From: Kordiimonadales bacterium
GTDB lineage: Bacteria > Pseudomonadota > Alphaproteobacteria > Sphingomonadales > Kordiimonadaceae
Direction of reading: 5' to 3'
Assembly (NCBI GenBank): GCA_015485385.1
Contig: WFTS01000063.1
Coordinates: forward strand, 1-37,299
Length of the DNA: 37,299 nt
Shown one piece after another: positions 36,244-37,299 of this stretch (position 1 is the stretch's first letter; the number at the start of each line of letters is the position of its first letter). The notes below the pieces were generated by a model. That model worked only from the letters and a program-made list of their open reading frames with translations. It did no database searches and had not been told where the DNA came from. Made by a program: the position numbers and the translations under genes.

Positions 36244-37299
36244 TTAGGGCAGCGCCTTCAGCACAGCCTCCACAAATTTGTCGATCTTAAAGCCTTCGCC
36301 GCCTGCCGGGTCATAGCCACGCCGCACAATAACGATGTTCCTCGAGGGTATAATCACCAGATATTGCCCCCGGTTGCCCATTGCCGCGAAGGCATCGTTG
36401 GGAATGTTTGGGAAGCGTTCGTTAAACAGCCAAAACTGCGCACCGTAGCCAGCGATGGCGCTGCCGTCCCGGCGCTTGGCGGGGGGCTGTGGGCCTGTGG
36501 GCGCAGAGACATACTGCACCCAGCCTTCGGGCAAGATGCGCTTGCCTTCCCACATGCCGTCATGCAGATACAAGATACCCAGCCGGGCGAGATCACGGGC
36601 GGTGGTCCAGACTTGGCTCGACATGATAAAATTGCCCTCCCAGTCGGTTTCTGCGCGGGTGTCATTCATGCCCAGATGGTGAAACAGTGCCTCTGGATAG
36701 GCCAGATAATCGGCTTTGTCTTTAAAGGTCGAGCGCAGGGCCCGCACCGCCAGCATGGTGTCGTTATTGGCATATTTCCAGCGCGTGCCGGGGACGGCCT
36801 CCAGCGCGTTCTCGGTGGCTGTGTCGCTCATGCGGCCACCGCCCATATAGATGCGGTCTGTTCGGTTTCCTGCCCGGTTGCTGTCAAGGCCAGAGGCCAT
36901 GCGCAATAGGTTATCCAGTGTGATATTTTTGCGCGGGTCTACGGGGCTTTGCCATTCGGCTATGGGGGCAGGGGCGTTGGTATCAAGTTTGCCTTCATGT
37001 GCCGCCATCCCAACCACCGTTGCGGCGATGCTTTTGGCGACAGACCATGTGCGCTGACTGGTGTGGATATCGAAACCGTCAATATAGCTTTCCGCCAAAA
37101 GGGCATCGGGCGTTGCCACCAACAGGGCGGTTGTTAGCGCGTCCTTGCCATAAGCTTTGTCGGAAAAAGCGCCCGACAGCAGCGCGGACAGCTGATCGGT
37201 GCCGCTTTTAGGATTAAGCGTTTTCCACGGATAGTTTTCTCCTTGGGTTGATCTGTAATCGACACGGAGTTCCGGTAGATATTGCACCGCCTTTATCGG
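36244..37299 (-). CDS. serine hydrolase of the beta-lactamase/class C esterase family (5' partial)
   Basis: At least 351 codons; the frame continues to the right window edge, so the apparent GTG start at 37287 is not reliable and the N-terminus (possibly a signal peptide) is probably missing. SVAKS (SxxK, near nt 37030-37044) gives the nucleophile Ser and Lys, and YANND (near nt 36764-36778) gives the Tyr-x-Asn motif. GNRGQYL near nt 36366-36386 takes the place of the third KTG-type motif. The overall layout matches DUF-type 'serine hydrolase' esterase/DD-peptidase-like proteins rather than true AmpC, so substrate cannot be assigned. Confidence 0.88.
   Translation of the reverse strand, partial: PIKAVQYLPELRVDYRSTQGENYPWKTLNPKSGTDQLSALLSGAFSDKAYGKDALTTALLVATPDALLAESYIDGFDIHTSQRTWSVAKSIAATVVGMAAHEGKLDTNAPAPIAEWQSPVDPRKNITLDNLLRMASGLDSNRAGNRTDRIYMGGGRMSDTATENALEAVPGTRWKYANNDTMLAVRALRSTFKDKADYLAYPEALFHHLGMNDTRAETDWEGNFIMSSQVWTTARDLARLGILYLHDGMWEGKRILPEGWVQYVSAPTGPQPPAKRRDGSAIAGYGAQFWLFNERFPNIPNDAFAAMGNRGQYLVIIPSRNIVIVRRGYDPAGGEGFKIDKFVEAVLKALP

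Noticed and set aside
36364..36909. 181-codon + strand frame opposite the serine hydrolase
   Set aside because: It is antisense to conserved catalytic motifs of the hydrolase and has no domain features.

Overview
The window is dominated by the 3' part of a trans-acyltransferase (trans-AT) polyketide synthase / non-ribosomal peptide synthetase cluster, nt 1-29199, all on the + strand. It is followed by a short accessory region, nt 29200-37299, of ordinary Gram-negative genes. The host is probably a marine-type alphaproteobacterium. That guess rests on the large autotransporter with a long N-terminal signal region, the mid-range GC content, and the DUF454, glutathione-transferase and serine-hydrolase neighbours; no rRNA or other marker gene is present.

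Assembly line, numbering KS and ACP domains through the window. Protein 1 (nt 3-7571, 5' end outside the window): ACP1 - KS1 - ECH (degenerate) - ECH (decarboxylase type) - ACP2 - ACP3 - KS2 - DH-like (degenerate). Then a flavin monooxygenase (nt 7581-8879). Protein 2 (nt 8881-29199, 6772 aa): ACP4 - KS3 - DH - KR - ACP5 - KS4 - ACP6 - KS5 - DH - ACP7 - KS6 - KR - ACP8 - KS7(0) - ACP9 - C - A - PCP - TE. There is no AT domain anywhere, so malonyl units must be loaded in trans by a gene outside the window. The three genes are packed with gaps of about 1-10 nt and read as one operon.

Proposed chemistry (inference). ACP1-ACP3 carry the Trp that flags ACPs for HMG-synthase beta-branching, and the fused ECH pair should finish that branch, so a methyl or exomethylene carbon is expected there. 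KS2, the degenerate DH, the monooxygenase and ACP4 look like a split Baeyer-Villiger 'oxygen insertion' module of the OocK/PedG type, which would put an ester oxygen into the backbone. The chain is then extended by KS3-KS6, handed by a non-condensing KS7 to a C-A-PCP module whose pocket residues suggest a basic amino acid, and released by a thioesterase. Beta-branch, then oxygen insertion, then terminal basic amino acid is the layout I recall for sesbanimide-type (sesbanimide R, arginine-containing) assembly lines of alphaproteobacteria. I regard this as a candidate member of that family or a close relative. The starter modules, trans-AT and HMGS cassette lie upstream of the window.

Accessory region. 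A methyltransferase-like gene (29465-30187, +) ends in a clear intrinsic terminator. A small secreted cysteine-containing protein (30466-30924, +) converges with a 1060-aa autotransporter (31110-34292, -). A divergent intergenic region with a strong inverted repeat leads to a glutathione S-transferase (34622-35302, +). A repeat-rich, highly structured 0.5-kb gap precedes a small DUF454-like membrane protein (35817-36194, +). It converges with a serine hydrolase of the beta-lactamase fold (36244-37299, -), cut by the window end.
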